From contig NZ_CP024160.1 in assembly GCF_002736145.1 (NCBI RefSeq), forward strand, positions 1 to 64,000: DNA of 64,000 nucleotides. The letters are read 5' to 3'. The translations under genes were made by a program, and so were the position numbers. Within the stretch, counting starts at the first letter, position 1. Every line of letters starts with the position of its first letter. The notes under the pieces are model-generated. The model was given only the letters and a program-made list of their open reading frames with translations. It made no database searches and was not told the origin of the DNA. This document shows positions 62,160 through 64,000 of this stretch, in pieces. This stretch comes from Collinsella aerofaciens. GTDB lineage: Bacteria; Actinomycetota; Coriobacteriia; Coriobacteriales; Coriobacteriaceae.

Positions 62160-62651
62160 GTGATGATCAGAAAAACCCTCGATACCGACATTCCCGCCGT
62201 CATGGCTATCTATGACGCGGCCCGCGCCTTTATGCGCGCGCATGGTAACACCACGCAGTGGCCCGAGGGCGCGCCTTCGGCCGAGCAGCTCAAAAGCGAT
62301 ATCGCCGCGGGCGGTAGCTATGTGTGCGAGGAAGACGGACGCGTGGTGGCGACGTTTGCCTTTCTGCCGGGGCCGGACAGTTCCTACGATGTGATCGAGG
62401 ACGGCCAGTGGCACAGCGACGCCCCGTACGCCGTGCTGCACCGCGTGGCATCCGACGGTACCACGCATGGCGTCGCGGCTGCGATGTTTGCCTTTGCCAA
62501 GGAACGCATCGACCATCTGCGTATCGACACACACCAAGACAACCTGCCTATGCAGGGCGCCATCGCCAAGGCCGGGTTTAAGCGCGCTGGTATCGTATAT
62601 GTGTCGGACGGTACGCCGCGTGTCGCGTTTGATTGGCTGCGCGAGGCGTAG
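62160..62651 (+). CDS. GNAT-family N-acetyltransferase
   Basis: A 163-residue acetyltransferase. It starts GTG/ATG at 62160-62163 with a weak site. Motifs: IRKTLDTDIPAVMAIYDAARAFMR at the start, ...GGSYVCEEDGRVVATFAFL..., HRVASDGTTHGVAAAMFAFAKE (acetyl-CoA region variant RxxxxGxA) and HQDNLPMQGAIAKAGFKRAG. The substrate is unknown. It is expressed divergently from a zinc-ribbon gene through a palindromic operator. Confidence 0.9.
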   Translation: MMIRKTLDTDIPAVMAIYDAARAFMRAHGNTTQWPEGAPSAEQLKSDIAAGGSYVCEEDGRVVATFAFLPGPDSSYDVIEDGQWHSDAPYAVLHRVASDGTTHGVAAAMFAFAKERIDHLRIDTHQDNLPMQGAIAKAGFKRAGIVYVSDGTPRVAFDWLREA

Positions 62652-62956
62652 GAGCCAAGGCACGTATCATCACCCAGCTCAAATAAAAAATGGCCCCGAG
62701 TGGGGACATTTTTGGTAAAACGCGTCGTTGTGGGACTCGCATTGTTACCGCCTCAGATGAGACCGGGCGGGCAAAAGGGGAGGTGCCGGCTTTCGCAAGG
62801 CGCGAACCTACGAAAATCGCTGCGCGGCAACGCGGGGCGATGAGCTCGGTCGGGGGATAGGGCCCGCTTCGCCCGCCGGCCCGTAAATTGTATCATCCAG
62901 TGTGGAACGAGGATGCCCGTTGCCGCGTGCGATGGGCTTGCAATAAGAGGAGAGCC
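62652..62956. other. 305-base intergenic region, no gene seen
   Basis: A short GC stem with a T-run near 62693-62712 (GGCCCCGAGTGGGGACATTTTT) may end the GNAT transcript. The rest has no plausible frame or RNA gene. The GTPase gene's ribosome site AGAGGAG lies just before 62957. Confidence 0.55.
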
Positions 62957-64000
62957 ATGTCGAAGCAAGCGGTCGTTGGAATCTTGGCGCATGTCGATGC
63001 CGGCAAGACCACGCTGGCCGAGGCCATGCTGTTCAACGCGGGTCGCATTCGCAAGCGCGGCCGCGTGGACGATGGCGATTCGCATCTGGATACGAACGCG
63101 ATCGAGCGCGAGCGCGGCATTACGATCTTCTCGTCGCAGGCCGTGCTCGACCACGGCGATACCCACGTCATGCTCGTGGATGCACCAGGGCATGTCGATT
63201 TTTCTGCCGAGGCAGAGCGCACGCTGCGCGCGCTCGACTATGCGATTTTGGTTGTGGGCGCCAACGATGGCGTGCAGGGGCACACCGAAACCCTGTGGCG
63301 CCTGCTTGCGCGCTATGACATCCCGACGTTCATCTTTATCAGCAAGATCGATTTGGAGAATCCCGGTCGCGATGTTTTGCTGGCACAGCTGGGGCAACGT
63401 CTTTCCGAAGGCTGCCTGGATGCCAACGAGCTGCTGACGGGCGGTGCCGTTCAGGAGGATGCTGCTGCGTTGGACGAGGCGGCACTCGAGGAGTTTCTTG
63501 AAGCGGGTGAGCTTTCTGTCGCAACGCTGTCGCGCATGGTTGCCGAGCGCAAGCTCTTTCCCTGCTTTGCCGGCTCGGCGCTCAAGGACCAAGGCGTGGA
63601 CGAGCTGCTGGATGGCATATGCGCGCTGATGCGTGAACAGGCGTGGCTCCCGGAGTTTGCCGCGCGCGTCTACCGCGTGAGCCGCGGGGATCGTGGCGAG
63701 CGCTTGGCTTGGGTTAAAGTGACCGGCGGCACGCTGCATGCCAAGCAGGTGATTGGCGGACGTTCCGGTGCCGAGGCATGGGAGCAGAAGGTCGATCAGG
63801 TACGCATCTATAACGGCGAGAAGTATGAGCTTGCCCAAGAAGTTGCTGCTGGCGGTATTTGTGCCGTGACGGGTCTTGCGCACGTTCGCCCGGGGGACGC
63901 CCTGGGCGCGGAGCCCGCGGGCGATGCGCCCGTCATTGCGCCGGTTCTCACCTATACGGTGCTTCCGGGCGAACACGATGTCCATGCGGTGTTCAAAGCA
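62957..64000 (+). CDS. Tet(M)-like translation-factor GTPase (3' end outside window)
   Basis: A frame of at least 348 codons, open at the right edge. ATG 62957 follows AGAGGAG. The G domain carries ILAHVDAGKTTLAEAM, the switch region with DTNAIERERGITIFSS, VDAPGHVDFSAEAERTLRAL and FISKIDLENPG, followed by a domain II beginning near residue 225 (VYRVSRGDRGERLAWVKVTGGTL). It belongs to the EF-G/Tet(M) branch of ribosome-rescue or ribosomal-protection factors. Whether it protects against tetracycline cannot be told without the C-terminal domain IV, which lies outside. Confidence 0.9.
   Translation, partial: MSKQAVVGILAHVDAGKTTLAEAMLFNAGRIRKRGRVDDGDSHLDTNAIERERGITIFSSQAVLDHGDTHVMLVDAPGHVDFSAEAERTLRALDYAILVVGANDGVQGHTETLWRLLARYDIPTFIFISKIDLENPGRDVLLAQLGQRLSEGCLDANELLTGGAVQEDAAALDEAALEEFLEAGELSVATLSRMVAERKLFPCFAGSALKDQGVDELLDGICALMREQAWLPEFAARVYRVSRGDRGERLAWVKVTGGTLHAKQVIGGRSGAEAWEQKVDQVRIYNGEKYELAQEVAAGGICAVTGLAHVRPGDALGAEPAGDAPVIAPVLTYTVLPGEHDVHAVFKA

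Overview
The window is about 60% GC and densely coded. It looks like the chromosome of a gut Coriobacteriia, most likely Collinsella or a close relative. The basis is indirect: high-GC actinobacterial gene style, LPxTG-type surface proteins, a lone topoisomerase A/B pair, a CXXC mini-protein next to a membrane ferredoxin and a TlpA-type lipoprotein, and sensor kinases with amino-acid-binding-type input domains. No rRNA, tRNA, CRISPR array or intact transposase gene was seen.

Layout. Positions 1-4840 are accessory: an AbiQ/ToxN-like RNase toxin behind a structured leader, a 559-residue protein of unknown function that runs convergently into a WYL-domain regulator, and two small membrane proteins divergent from that regulator. 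Positions 4950-9150 hold a MerR/carboxymuconolactone-cupin pair, two decayed sirtuin remnants, an LPATG surface protein and a flavodoxin-like reductase. Positions 9180-13470 encode a type IIA topoisomerase A/B pair. Positions 13900-21600 carry a lipoprotein, an XRE/membrane-protein pair, a roughly 1,455-residue surface protein with an LAGTG anchor and a LuxR-type regulator. Positions 22190-25560 hold a PadR/DUF1700 operon and a small gene graveyard (AAA ATPase, topoisomerase tail and arginase fragments).

Positions 25585-29528 are a two-component system divergent from a CXXC peptide / 4Fe-4S membrane protein / thioredoxin-lipoprotein operon. A giant MacB-type ABC protein and a tRNA-dihydrouridine synthase follow. 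Positions 34045-35780 form a small module (ribbon-helix-helix protein, unknown 170-residue protein, truncated nuclease) bracketed by two related hairpin cassettes. Positions 35833-48384 carry glutaredoxin, an XRE/zinc/TipAS fusion, TrmO, a PatB/MalY lyase, two related phosphorelay sensor systems (one with a separate solute-binding lipoprotein, one with fused input domains), a K+ channel, a LOG protein and a ClC channel. Positions 48467-64000 are mostly housekeeping and transport: methyltransferases, a GntR-ABC operon, release factor 3, a VUT transporter, uracil-DNA glycosylase, DMT/LysR, MATE, RlmA, RsmJ, GNAT and a Tet(M)-like GTPase cut by the window edge.

The most striking unexplained signals are: (1) a family of intergenic palindromes that share a GGGAC-N-GT-CC-TTT-like core but have different, self-complementary arms, including a compensatory arm change; (2) the duplicated hairpin cassette around 34.05-35.78 kb; (3) the AbiQ-like toxin without visible tandem antitoxin repeats; and (4) the unknown 559-residue protein next to a WYL regulator. 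All functions are assigned by reading motifs; no database search was possible.
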